14,095 bases of DNA from Pseudomonadota bacterium (GTDB taxonomy: Bacteria > Pseudomonadota > Alphaproteobacteria > Rhizobiales > Devosiaceae): contig JAEZKB010000164.1 of NCBI GenBank assembly GCA_023415605.1, positions 1 through 14,095 of the forward strand, read 5' to 3'. A program made the position numbers and the translations under genes. Of this stretch, positions 7,271-14,095 are shown piece by piece. The notes beneath the pieces are model-generated. The model searched no databases. It worked only from the letters and a program-made list of their open reading frames with translations, and was not told where the DNA came from. Every line of letters starts with the position of its first letter. The first letter of the stretch is position 1.

Positions 7271-7924
7271 CTACCTGTTTTTCAAGCTCAAATTAGTGAG
7301 CTCTAGAAGCACGCCCTGAGGGTCTGTGTCGCTTCTTGTTATTACCACGTCATGGTGCCAGACCGCACTCGATTCCACCAGTTCTTCAACATGTTCCCGG
7401 CCCTTGTGAAAGATTGCCCGGGTTTTCGGCGTTATAAAAGGCCCTGCCATGGCGCAAAGTTCGGTCAACGAGGCCAAGGCGCGTGAGGTGATAACGTCGG
7501 GCTGAAATGTTTCACGTGAATCAATTTCGTCGGAGCGCTTGTCGATGACGATCACGGGTAGATCTAATTCTCGCGCTACAGTCCTAAGAAAACTGACCTT
7601 TCGGCCATTCGGTTCAACGAGAGTGAACCGGCGGCCGGAGCCCTTTGACCCGATGGCCATCGGAATGGCCGGCAGCCCTCCACCGCTACCTAGATCCAGA
7701 ATCACGTTATCCTGATCGCTGAGCAGCTTCAGAACTTGCAGGCTGTCCGCTATGTGGCGGCGCCAGACATCCGGAAGTGTTTCACGTGAAACAAGATTCT
7801 GCACGCGCTGCCATTTTGACAGCAGTGCGGAAAAGGATTCCAGGTCTTCGGCAACCTGTTCTGCCGCTCGGCTTGACCACGGCGCATATTGCTCTGCCGT
7901 ATCAATGGCTTGTGGCGATGCCAA
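7271..7924 (-). CDS. rsmG: 16S rRNA (guanine-527 N7) methyltransferase RsmG
   Basis: RsmG (GidB) uses S-adenosylmethionine to methylate N7 of G527 in 16S rRNA; its loss gives low-level streptomycin resistance in several bacteria. The 217-residue protein shows the SAM motif DLGSGGGLPAIPMA at 77-90, LVEPNGRKVSFL at 102-113, SRALASL at 148-154 and a conserved KG at 174-175. The start is TTG at 7924, immediately after the mnmG stop with no gap, and AAGG lies eight bases upstream inside the end of mnmG. Two parS-like sequences lie in the coding region in the same frame. The codons GTT-TCA-CGT-GAA-ACA encode VSRET at 45-49, and GAT-TCA-CGT-GAA-ACA encode DSRET at 135-139. The protein looks intact despite these embedded sites. 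Confidence 0.96.
   Translation of the reverse strand: MASPQAIDTAEQYAPWSSRAAEQVAEDLESFSALLSKWQRVQNLVSRETLPDVWRRHIADSLQVLKLLSDQDNVILDLGSGGGLPAIPMAIGSKGSGRRFTLVEPNGRKVSFLRTVARELDLPVIVIDKRSDEIDSRETFQPDVITSRALASLTELCAMAGPFITPKTRAIFHKGREHVEELVESSAVWHHDVVITRSDTDPQGVLLELTNLSLKNR
7508..7523. other. parS-like site inside rsmG (one mismatch)
   Basis: TGTTTCACGTGAATCA differs from the 16-bp parS consensus at one base (7521, T for A). It is read in rsmG as the codons for DSRET (residues 135-139). The core TTCACGTGAA palindrome is complete, so ParB binding is likely, possibly weaker than at the perfect site 270 bp away. Confidence 0.78.
7778..7793. other. parS site inside rsmG (perfect 16-bp match)
   Basis: TGTTTCACGTGAAACA is an exact match to the conserved bacterial parS sequence and a perfect palindrome. 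It encodes VSRET (residues 45-49) of RsmG. A parS at this position in rsmG/gidB is also known from Bacillus subtilis, which supports it as a true ParB site. Confidence 0.95.
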
Positions 7925-9787
7925 TCAGCCGGCCTTGCGCTTGTGGCCGCGCCGAATCACCGACAGCAGCAACGTGATCGCAGCCGGCGTGACCCCATCG
8001 ATTGCTTGGGCTTGCGCCAAGGTGTCAGGCCGACGGGCTTCAAGTTTCTGACGGATCTCAATAGATAGGCCCGGGAGCGCTGAATAATCGACCCACTCGG
8101 GGATCTCTCGACCCTCGTCCCGCTTCACCGCCTCGATGTCAGCCTTCTGCCGGTCGAGATAGACGGCATATTGCGCGTCGATGGTCAATTGATAGAGGAT
8201 GGCTGGCGAGATATCGGATATCTCCGGCCACACACGCGCTGCGTCAGCAGGCGAAACATCGGGATACGACAGGATTTCGAATGCCGAGCGCTCATGGCCG
8301 TCCGCGTTGACGGCGATGCCCGCCTTGCGCGCTGTCGTCGGCGAGGCCTTAAGGCTTTGGAGCAATGACCGGCCATTCTTCAGCGCATCCTGCTTGGCTT
8401 TAAACCGATCGCGGCGCTCACCACGCACAATGCCGCGTTCAATGCCGATCGGCGACAGTCGCTGGTCGGCATTGTCGGCGCGCAGATGCAAGCGGAACTC
8501 GGCGCGCGAGGTGAACATGCGATAGGGCTCAGTGACGCCACGCGTCACCAGATCGTCGATCATGACGCCCAGATAGCTTTCCGTGCGCGACAGAACCATC
8601 GGCTCCTCACCTTTGGCCGCCAAACCGGCATTGGCGCCGGCCAGAATCCCCTGCGCCCCCGCCTCTTCATAGCCGGTTGTGCCGTTGATTTGCCCCGCCA
8701 GATACAGTCCCGGCAACCGCTTCATCTCTAGCGAGTTCCGCAACTCGCGCGGATCGACATAGTCGTACTCGATAGCGTAGCCCGGCCGCACGATTTCGAC
8801 ATCGGCCAGCCCTGGCATCGACTTGAGAAATGCCTCCTGCACCTCCGCCGGCAAAGAGGTCGAAAGGCCATTTGGATAGATCGTCGAGTCGTCTAGTCCC
8901 TCGGGCTCAAGGAAGATCTGGTGGCTGTCGCGATCGGCGAAGCGAACGATCTTGTCCTCGATGGACGGACAATAGCGCGGCCCTCGGCTCTTGATCCGAC
9001 CCGAATACATCGCCGAGCGGTGGATGTTGTCGGCGATGATCTTGTGGGTCTCAGTCGTGGTCCGGGTGATGAAGCAGCTCACCTGCGGCGTGGTAATCGC
9101 CTCGGTCATCATCGAGAACGGCTCGGGCATATCATCTCCCGGCTGTTCTTCCAGCACGCTGAAATCGATGGTCTTTCCATTGAGGCGAGCCGGCGTTCCG
9201 GTCTTCAGTCGCCCCAGCTGCAGCCCCAAAGCCTCAAGACGTGTAGAGAGTCCCAGCACCGGCTTTTCGCCAACCCGGCCCGCTGGAATGGTCTCTTCAC
9301 CACGATGGATCAAGCCGCGGAGAAAGGTGCCCGTGGTCAGCACCACCGCCTTGGCGCCGAGGCGGCGACCGTCGAGTAGCACGACACCGGCGACGCGGCC
9401 ATTCTCGACGATCAGGTCGTCGACCTCGCCTTCGATCACCTCGAGGTTGTGCTGCGCCAAGATCGCAGCCTGCATGGCCTGCTTGTAGAGCTTGCGGTCA
9501 GCCTGCGCCCGCGGCCCGCGCACTGCCGGACCTTTCCGGCGATTGAGCACGCGGAACTGGATGCCAGCCTGGTCTGCTACACGGCCCATCAACCCATCAA
9601 GCGCATCGATTTCGCGCACAAGATGGCCCTTGCCCAGCCCGCCAATGGCCGGATTGCAGCTCATTTCGCCGATGGTGGCGAACTTATGCGTCACCAGGGC
9701 CGTGGGCACGCCGGTGCGCGCCGCGGCCGCAGCCGCCTCGCTGCCCGCATGGCCTCCGCCAACGATGATGACGCCGAAATCGGTCAA
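7925..9787 (-). CDS. mnmG: tRNA uridine-34 modification enzyme MnmG
   Basis: MnmG (GidA) is the FAD-dependent partner of MnmE. Together they install 5-carboxymethylaminomethyl groups on wobble U34 of several tRNAs, using methylene-tetrahydrofolate and glycine. The 620-residue protein has the FAD-binding GGGHAG at 10-15, [18 protein letters not shown] shortly after, the [12 protein letters not shown] segment with its conserved cysteine, QIFLEPEG, and a C-terminal helical domain ending [10 protein letters not shown]. The frame stays open to 9910, inside mnmE. I chose the TTG at 9787 because it puts the FAD motif at the usual distance from the N-terminus and has GAGA seven bases upstream. A GTG at 9808 (inside a parS-like site) or an ATG at 9856 are alternatives. 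The stop touches the rsmG start directly. Confidence 0.95.
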   Translation of the reverse strand: MTDFGVIIVGGGHAGSEAAAAAARTGVPTALVTHKFATIGEMSCNPAIGGLGKGHLVREIDALDGLMGRVADQAGIQFRVLNRRKGPAVRGPRAQADRKLYKQAMQAAILAQHNLEVIEGEVDDLIVENGRVAGVVLLDGRRLGAKAVVLTTGTFLRGLIHRGEETIPAGRVGEKPVLGLSTRLEALGLQLGRLKTGTPARLNGKTIDFSVLEEQPGDDMPEPFSMMTEAITTPQVSCFITRTTTETHKIIADNIHRSAMYSGRIKSRGPRYCPSIEDKIVRFADRDSHQIFLEPEGLDDSTIYPNGLSTSLPAEVQEAFLKSMPGLADVEIVRPGYAIEYDYVDPRELRNSLEMKRLPGLYLAGQINGTTGYEEAGAQGILAGANAGLAAKGEEPMVLSRTESYLGVMIDDLVTRGVTEPYRMFTSRAEFRLHLRADNADQRLSPIGIERGIVRGERRDRFKAKQDALKNGRSLLQSLKASPTTARKAGIAVNADGHERSAFEILSYPDVSPADAARVWPEISDISPAILYQLTIDAQYAVYLDRQKADIEAVKRDEGREIPEWVDYSALPGLSIEIRQKLEARRPDTLAQAQAIDGVTPAAITLLLSVIRRGHKRKAG

Positions 9788-9800
9788 GGAACGTCTCGCG

Positions 9801-9816
9801 TGTTTCACGTGAATCT
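9801..9816. other. parS-like site in the mnmE-mnmG gap (two mismatches)
   Basis: TGTTTCACGTGAATCT matches the parS consensus at 14 of 16 positions, with the TTCACGTGAA core intact. It lies in the 70-bp gap after mnmE, 13 bases upstream of the chosen mnmG start. Read on the minus strand it shares GATTCACGTGAAACA with the 7508-7523 site, so the same variant base occurs twice. Confidence 0.6.
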
Positions 9817-9857
9817 CGGGGGCGAGTTTGGTCGCGCCCGCCGAGCCGCAGGCCATA

Positions 9858-11147
9858 CTACTTTCCGATGCAGAATGCCAGAAAGAGTCGGTCGAGGACG
9901 GCTTCCGCATCCATTCGCCCCAGCAGGCGCTCTAATGAGTGCGAAGCACGCCGCAACCACTCGGCCATAAGGTCCTCGTTGCCGAACTCATCGATCGCCT
10001 GGCGCACCGCCCCCGCAGCGGCTTCGAGCGCCTGCCGGTCCCGCTCGCGGCTGACCAGCGGCGCCTCCGTCGAACCGACGCGCATTTCTGCTTCCTGCCG
10101 GATAGCCTGGATGAGTTGGGGAATTCCCTCGCCGGTTTTAGCTGAGACCTGTCGTCCGCCGGTCCCGCGTGACAGGTCGGACTTGGTCCCAATGACCCAA
10201 GCGCCTAGGGGAATCATGTTATCTGATCCGCATCCAGGGGCCTGCAGCCACAGAACGAGGTCGGCCGTCTCGATCTGCTCCCGCGCCCGGCGCACGCCTT
10301 CGGCCTCCGCCTTGCTATCGGTCTCCCGCAATCCCGCCATATCGACCAGAATGACCAGCTGGCCGCCGAGGTCCAGCGGCACCTCCTTGATATCCCGGGT
10401 CGTGCCGGCCTCGTCCGTGACAATGGCGACGTCGGATTTGGCAATGGCATTGAGCAGGCTCGACTTGCCGGCATTCGGCTTGCCGGCCAGCGCCACACGA
10501 AAGCCCTCACGGACGATGCGGCCACCGGCAACTGAGTGCGAAGCATCAAGGAACTCGGCCTCTAGAGCCGCAAGTTCGGCCACTAACCCGGGTGGCAACT
10601 CGTCCACGTCGCTCTCGTCGGAAAAGTCGAGCCGCGCCTCAATTTCGGCACGCAGGTCCAGCAGCCGCTCGCGCCAGGCGTCGAGCTGCTTGCTGAGCGC
10701 ACCGCCCGCTCGCGCCAGAGCCTGCTTGCGCTGCCCCTCCGTCTCGGCCGCTATCAGGTCACCCAGACCCTCAACCTCGGTCAGGTCCAGCTTGCCGTTC
10801 TCGAAGGCGCGGCGAGTGAACTCCCCCGCGTCCGCAAGCCTAACTTCGGGGAATCGCGTTATCTCGCGCAGAATGGCTTTCACCACGGCCGTCGAGCCGT
10901 GCACCTGCAGCTCGAGGCAATCCTCGCCGGTGAAAGAACTCGGTCCCGGCATCCAGGCCAGTAGCCCGCGATCCAGCACCTCGCCACCAAGGCGGATATC
11001 GGCGAGTAGAAGGCGCCGCGGTTCGGCGCCTTGTGGGTGGATGGCCTCGAGAATTGTGCGGCTGGCCGGACCGGAGACGCGGATCACCGCGACGCCGGAC
11101 GGCAGTGCACCCGACGACAGCGCGACGATCGTGTCGCCGGCGCGCAT
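9858..11147 (-). CDS. mnmE: tRNA modification GTPase MnmE
   Basis: MnmE (TrmE) is the GTPase partner of MnmG in wobble-uridine modification. The 429-residue protein has the N-terminal folate-binding domain (IVALSSG...VAVIRVSG), the conserved [16 protein letters not shown] region at about 109-124, and an inserted G domain. That domain shows G1 GKPNAGKS at 222-229, G2 TTRD at 249-252, G3 DMAGLR at 269-274 and G4 TKSD at 321-324. It ends in CIGK (426-429), where the cysteine is the conserved catalytic-site residue. The ATG at 11147 has AAGG seven bases upstream, overlapping the rho stop codon, and only nine bases separate the two genes. MnmG follows after 70 bp. Length and motifs are complete. 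Confidence 0.97.
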   Translation of the reverse strand: MRAGDTIVALSSGALPSGVAVIRVSGPASRTILEAIHPQGAEPRRLLLADIRLGGEVLDRGLLAWMPGPSSFTGEDCLELQVHGSTAVVKAILREITRFPEVRLADAGEFTRRAFENGKLDLTEVEGLGDLIAAETEGQRKQALARAGGALSKQLDAWRERLLDLRAEIEARLDFSDESDVDELPPGLVAELAALEAEFLDASHSVAGGRIVREGFRVALAGKPNAGKSSLLNAIAKSDVAIVTDEAGTTRDIKEVPLDLGGQLVILVDMAGLRETDSKAEAEGVRRAREQIETADLVLWLQAPGCGSDNMIPLGAWVIGTKSDLSRGTGGRQVSAKTGEGIPQLIQAIRQEAEMRVGSTEAPLVSRERDRQALEAAAGAVRQAIDEFGNEDLMAEWLRRASHSLERLLGRMDAEAVLDRLFLAFCIGK

Positions 11148-11156
11148 GGTGCGGCC

Positions 11157-12422
11157 TTAGGTGTTCATCGAGTCGAAGAAATCCGAATTGGTCTTGGTCT
11201 GCCGGATCTTGTCCATGAGGAATTCCATGGCGTCGACCGTGCCCATCGGATTGAGGATGCGCCGCAGCACATACATTTTCCGCAGGATATCGGGCTCCAC
11301 CAGCAGCTCTTCCTTGCGGGTGCCGGACTTGGTGACGTCCATCGCCGGGAAGATGCGCTTGTCGGAAACCTTGCGGTCGAGCACGATTTCCGAGTTACCG
11401 GTGCCTTTGAACTCTTCGAAGATCACTTCGTCCATGCGCGAACCGGTGTCGATCAGCGCCGTCGAGATGATGGTCAGCGAGCCGCCGTCCTCGATGTTGC
11501 GCGCGGCGCCGAAGAAGCGCTTCGGGCGCTGCAGGGCGTTTGCGTCGACACCACCGGTCAGCACCTTGCCCGAGCTCGGTACCACGGTGTTGTAGGCGCG
11601 GCCCAGACGGGTGATCGAATCGAGCAGGATCACCACGTCGCGCTTGTGTTCGACCAGCCGCTTGGCCTTGTCGCTCACAATTTCGGCCACCTGAACGTGG
11701 CGCGAGGCCGGTTCGTCGAAGGTCGAGGAAATAACCTCGCCCTTCACCGACCGCTGCATGTCGGTGACTTCCTCCGGGCGCTCGTCAATGAGCAGCACGA
11801 TGAGGTAGCACTCCGGATGATTGATGGCGATCGACTGTGCGATATTTTGCAACAGTACAGTCTTACCGGTACGCGGCGGCGCAACGATTAGCGCGCGCTG
11901 CCCCTTGCCGAGCGGCGCCACGAGATCCATGACCCGGGCACTCTTGTCCTTGACCGTGGGGTCGGGCAGTTCGAGCTTCAGGCGCTCGTCTGGATAGAGC
12001 GGCGTGAGGTTATCGAAGTTGACCTTGTGCCGAACCTTCTCCGGGTCCTCAAAATTGATGGTCGAAACCTTGAGAAGCGCAAAGTAGCGCTCGCCTTCTT
12101 TGGGAGAGCGGATTTCGCCCTCGACCGTATCGCCCGTGCGCAACGAGAAGCGGCGGATCTGACTTGGCGACACATAGATGTCGTCCGGACCCGGCAGGTA
12201 ATTCGCGTCGGGCGAACGCAGGAAACCGAAGCCATCGGGAAGCACTTCCACCACGCCTTCGCCGGTGATCTCCACTTCGCGGGCCGCGAGTTCCTTGAGG
12301 ATCGCGAACATCAACTCCTGCTTGCGCATGGTCGAGGCGTTCTCGACCTCGTACTCCTCGGCAAAGACCAGAAGTTCGGCCGGAGATTTGGCCTTGAGCT
12401 CGCTGAGCTTCATATTTTCCAT
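11157..12422 (-). CDS. rho: Transcription termination factor Rho
   Basis: Rho is a hexameric RNA helicase that loads on C-rich RNA and releases RNA polymerase. The 421-residue protein has the N-terminal helix bundle ([16 protein letters not shown]), a cold-shock-like RNA-binding fold with [12 protein letters not shown] at 65-76, Walker A PPRTGKT at 182-188, Walker B VVILLDS at 263-269, the Q-loop region around 279-291 and the R-loop near [13 protein letters not shown] at 339-351. Length is close to that of Escherichia coli Rho (419), without the long insertions seen in some phyla. I keep the ATG at 12422; AAGGG lies ten bases upstream. The ATG at 12413 is also possible and overlaps the stop of a short upstream reading frame. 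It is followed by mnmE after nine bases. Confidence 0.97.
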   Translation of the reverse strand: MENMKLSELKAKSPAELLVFAEEYEVENASTMRKQELMFAILKELAAREVEITGEGVVEVLPDGFGFLRSPDANYLPGPDDIYVSPSQIRRFSLRTGDTVEGEIRSPKEGERYFALLKVSTINFEDPEKVRHKVNFDNLTPLYPDERLKLELPDPTVKDKSARVMDLVAPLGKGQRALIVAPPRTGKTVLLQNIAQSIAINHPECYLIVLLIDERPEEVTDMQRSVKGEVISSTFDEPASRHVQVAEIVSDKAKRLVEHKRDVVILLDSITRLGRAYNTVVPSSGKVLTGGVDANALQRPKRFFGAARNIEDGGSLTIISTALIDTGSRMDEVIFEEFKGTGNSEIVLDRKVSDKRIFPAMDVTKSGTRKEELLVEPDILRKMYVLRRILNPMGTVDAMEFLMDKIRQTKTNSDFFDSMNT

Positions 12423-12547
12423 ATGCGGATGACCCTTGGGGACTTTCGGCGGGTATATCGGAGGGGAGCTTGCACCGCTTCAGCGCCGGGGAGACGCCGG
12501 ACGAACCGGGTGCGACGCGGATTGATTACTCCGAACCACTGCCACAT
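12410..12547 (-). CDS. Possible rho leader peptide, 45 codons
   Basis: A short frame runs from ATG at 12547 to TGA at 12410-12412, through most of the gap before rho and across the first rho ATG. Its stop overlaps the second rho ATG (12413) by 4 bp as ATGA. The product would be very basic, with many Arg, three Trp (two near the start, MWQWF) and no acidic run. I recognise no family. No clear ribosome site precedes the ATG, and a 45-codon open frame is not rare in GC-rich DNA. Escherichia coli rho is preceded by a leader peptide gene (rhoL), so a counterpart is plausible, but the sequence is unrelated as far as I can see. Confidence 0.2.
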   Translation of the reverse strand: MWQWFGVINPRRTRFVRRLPGAEAVQAPLRYTRRKSPRVIRIWKI

Positions 12548-12593
12548 TCAAGATTGATCGTAAGCACCGCTTAGGGTGCGGCGATTTAGTGCC
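12423..12593 (-). promoter_or_regulatory. hemJ-rho spacer and likely rho leader
   Basis: This is the only gap of more than 100 bp in the minus-strand gene run, so a rho promoter probably lies here. A weak candidate is TTGAAT at 12546-12551, a 17-bp spacer, then TAATCA at 12523-12528 (poor -10). Just after hemJ, GCACC and GGTGC form a 5-bp stem that is too weak for a sure terminator. Read as RNA, the part from about 12520 to 12437 is rich in C and poorer in G (about 37 C to 22 G), with CCCC runs. That is the base bias of Rho loading sites and fits self-control by Rho. Confidence 0.4.
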
Positions 12594-13019
12594 TCAGAAC
12601 GGCTTCACGATTACCGCGATGACGATGCCGATCGCGATAACGAAGGGCACTTCGTTGATTATGCGATAGAATTTTGCCGGCCGGGTATTCCGGTCATTGG
12701 CAAAATCCCGCAGCAAACGGCCATAAAAGCCGTGGACGCCCGATAGCGCGATCACCAGCACCGCCTTGAGCCACATCCAGCCCTGCGAAAAATCGACGAT
12801 GCCGAAGCCGAAGGCCAGCCAGAGCCCAAAGATCCAGGTTGCAACCATGGCCGGCGTCGTGATGCCGCGATATAGCCGCCGTTCCATCACCTTGAAGGTC
12901 TCGGACTTCTCCGAGCCGGCCGGCGATTCGGCGTGGTAGACGAAGAGCCGGGGCAGGTACATCATCCCTGCCATCCAGGCGAGCACCGAGATGACGTGCA
13001 GCGCCTTGACCCATTCCAT
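12594..13019 (-). CDS. hemJ: Protoporphyrinogen IX oxidase HemJ
   Basis: HemJ is the membrane protein that oxidises protoporphyrinogen IX to protoporphyrin IX in many proteobacteria and cyanobacteria lacking HemG or HemY. The 141-residue product has four likely membrane helices, at about residues 5-24, 55-75, 82-100 and 124-139. Family marks are His8 in WVKALHVISVLAWMAG, MYLPRLFVYH, LKAVLVIALSGVHG and the FYRIINEVP motif before the last helix. The ATG at 13019 has AGGGGG eight bases upstream (13028-13033), inside the end of hemE. Only three bases separate the hemE stop from this ATG, so the two haem genes are surely co-transcribed. Older annotations name this family UPF0093 or CopD-like. Confidence 0.93.
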   Translation of the reverse strand: MEWVKALHVISVLAWMAGMMYLPRLFVYHAESPAGSEKSETFKVMERRLYRGITTPAMVATWIFGLWLAFGFGIVDFSQGWMWLKAVLVIALSGVHGFYGRLLRDFANDRNTRPAKFYRIINEVPFVIAIGIVIAVIVKPF

Positions 13020-13022
13020 CGG

Positions 13023-14060
13023 CTAAACCCCCTTCACCGTCGCCACGAGCAGCTCGACATTTTCGATCGGCGTCTCGGGCACGATGCCGTGACCCAGATT
13101 GAAGATATGGGGACGATTCTCGAAAGCCGCAATGATCTCTTCGGCGCGCTTTTCCATCTGCGCCCCGCCGGTGACCAGCCGCAGCGGATCGAGATTGCCC
13201 TGCACGCCCAGTCCGGCCGGCAGCATGCCATCGGCAAAGCCGACGGGTGTCGCATAATCGAGCCCCACGACATTGACCTTCGTGGCCTCGGCGTACCTGG
13301 CGATCATCCCGGCCGCGCCGCGCGGAAAGCCGATGATCGGCGCGTTTGGGATTTCCTTGCGCACGCCTTCGACGATCCGCCGGTTGGGCTCAATGACCTG
13401 GGCGGCAAAGGCGACCTCGTCGAGGTTCAGCGCCCAGCTCTCGAAGAGCTGCACCACATCGGCGCCAGCCCGGAACTGCGCCACCAGATAGCGGATGCTG
13501 GCCTCGACGAGGATGTCCATGAGCTGCGCGAAGGCATCGGGGTGCTGCAGCGAAAAGAGCCGCGCGGCGGCCTGGTCGGTCGAGCCGCGGCCGGCGATCA
13601 TGTAGGTCGCCACTGTCCAGGGTGAGCCGCAAAAGCCGATCAGCGTCTTGTCGGAAGCAAGGTTCTCCTTCACCCGGCCGACGGTCTCGAGGACCGGAGC
13701 GAGATGATCCAGAAACGCATCCGGCCTCAACTTCCCTAGCCCATCGGGACCTATCGGCTCGAGCCGTGGTCCCTCCCCGGTCTCGAACGAGACGGTCTGG
13801 CCCAAAGTGTCGGGAATGACGAGAATGTCGGAAAAAAGGATCGCAGCGTCGAGATCGAAACGGCGCAACGGCTGCAGCGTCACTTCCGTCGCCAGCTCGG
13901 GCGTGTAGCAGAGCTCGAGGAAGCTGCCGGCCTTTTCCCGGACGGCGCGGTACTCGGGGAGATAGCGCCCCGCCTGCCGCATGATCCACATCGGGGGCCG
14001 TTCGGGACGCTTGCCGAGCACGGTTTCCAGAAGCGGTTTTGCCGCCGGCACCGCGCTCAC
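13023..14060 (-). CDS. hemE: Uroporphyrinogen III decarboxylase
   Basis: HemE removes four carboxyl groups from uroporphyrinogen III to give coproporphyrinogen III, in the cytosol, without a cofactor. The 345-residue protein has the signature MRQAGRYLPEYR at 27-38, the substrate-binding Asp78 in LFSDIL, GSPWT at 145-149 followed by Tyr153, FESW at 206-209 and LGHGI at 322-326 with its conserved histidine. The start is GTG at 14060, which gives the usual N-terminus (about 20 residues before PPMWIMRQAG). Its ribosome site is weak (GGGA, eight bases upstream). A second GTG three codons later is possible. hemJ follows after three bases. In Caulobacter and several rhizobia hemE borders the chromosomal origin, which matches the parAB and parS sites nearby. 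Confidence 0.97.
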   Translation of the reverse strand: MSAVPAAKPLLETVLGKRPERPPMWIMRQAGRYLPEYRAVREKAGSFLELCYTPELATEVTLQPLRRFDLDAAILFSDILVIPDTLGQTVSFETGEGPRLEPIGPDGLGKLRPDAFLDHLAPVLETVGRVKENLASDKTLIGFCGSPWTVATYMIAGRGSTDQAAARLFSLQHPDAFAQLMDILVEASIRYLVAQFRAGADVVQLFESWALNLDEVAFAAQVIEPNRRIVEGVRKEIPNAPIIGFPRGAAGMIARYAEATKVNVVGLDYATPVGFADGMLPAGLGVQGNLDPLRLVTGGAQMEKRAEEIIAAFENRPHIFNLGHGIVPETPIENVELLVATVKGV

Positions 14061-14095
14061 AGTCGGGATCCCAAAAGAGATTCTAGACTCTTCAT
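14061..14095 (-). promoter_or_regulatory. hemE upstream edge with candidate -10 and two GANTC sites
   Basis: Read on the minus strand, TAGAAT (14080-14085) matches the -10 consensus at five of six bases and would put a transcript start about 12 bases before the hemE GTG. The -35 would lie outside the window. Two GANTC sequences (14079-14083 and 14086-14090), the target of the alphaproteobacterial methylase CcrM, overlap or adjoin it. A 12-codon frame from ATG at 14095 ends at TGA 14057-14059, overlapping the hemE start; it may be chance or the tail of an upstream gene. Confidence 0.35.

Noticed and set aside
6066..7319. 417-codon plus-strand frame opposite parB and parA
   Set aside because: It crosses two well-supported genes on the other strand and is Arg/Ser-rich low-complexity, typical of an antisense shadow.
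9788..9910. Longer N-terminus of MnmG up to 9910
   Set aside because: It would overlap mnmE and add about 41 residues before the FAD motif that do not fit the family. The TTG at 9787 gives the normal length.
9868..11160. 430-codon plus-strand frame opposite mnmE
   Set aside because: It mirrors mnmE almost exactly and is dominated by Ser, Arg and Pro, with no domain seen. MnmE has every expected GTPase motif.
14074..14091. AAGAG / CTCTT inverted arms around TCTAGA as an operator
   Set aside because: The arms and the TCTAGA core are off-centre by one base, and the region is cut by the window edge; too weak to call.
1..14095. Mobile element, prophage, CRISPR, toxin-antitoxin or defence system
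   Set aside because: No transposase, integrase, repeat-spacer array, tRNA or foreign-looking gene was seen. The gene content and order are core chromosomal throughout.

Overview
The window looks like a piece of a high-GC alphaproteobacterial chromosome, most likely from the Hyphomicrobiales; a Devosia-like member is a guess from protein flavour, not a demonstration. The reasons are the gene order hemE-hemJ-rho-mnmE-mnmG-rsmG-parA-parB facing holA-lptE-leuS, the protein families, and several 16-bp parS-type sites. This neighbourhood is typical of the region next to the replication origin in that group. Almost all of the DNA is coding, and all recognisable genes are core housekeeping genes. I see no insertion sequence, prophage, tRNA, rRNA, CRISPR array or defence locus.

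Layout, left to right. Positions 1-1232 hold a minus-strand pair: a PLP-binding protein of the YggS/PLPBP family, followed by a small HD-domain protein overlapping it by 4 bp, with a perfect 26-bp palindrome at the pair's 3' end. A 96-bp divergent spacer follows. Positions 1329-5471 hold the plus-strand group leuS-lptE-holA, tightly overlapped (14 bp and 4 bp). An 80-bp convergent spacer (5472-5551) carries a perfect DnaA-box sequence and a parS palindrome. From 5552 to 14060 all genes are on the minus strand, transcribed right to left: hemE, hemJ, a 171-bp gap, then rho, mnmE, mnmG, rsmG, parA and parB.

How the genes fit together. ParA and ParB with four parS-like sites (5534-5551, 7508-7523, 7778-7793, 9801-9816) form the chromosome partition module, with the centromere sites inside and next to rsmG, mnmG and parB. 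MnmE and MnmG jointly modify the tRNA wobble uridine, and RsmG methylates 16S rRNA. Rho terminates transcription. HemE and HemJ belong to haem synthesis. LeuS charges tRNA-Leu, LptE belongs to the outer-membrane LPS translocon, and HolA is the clamp-loader delta subunit.

The right edge stops 35 bp upstream of hemE. In Caulobacter and several rhizobia the chromosomal origin adjoins hemE, so oriC probably lies just outside the window. Many starts are not ATG: GTG for hemE and leuS, and TTG as the best choice for mnmG, rsmG, parA and the PLP protein. I found no convincing new multi-gene system. The most interesting points are the parS sites written into rsmG codons, the DnaA-box/parS pair, and an open reading frame spanning much of the rho leader.
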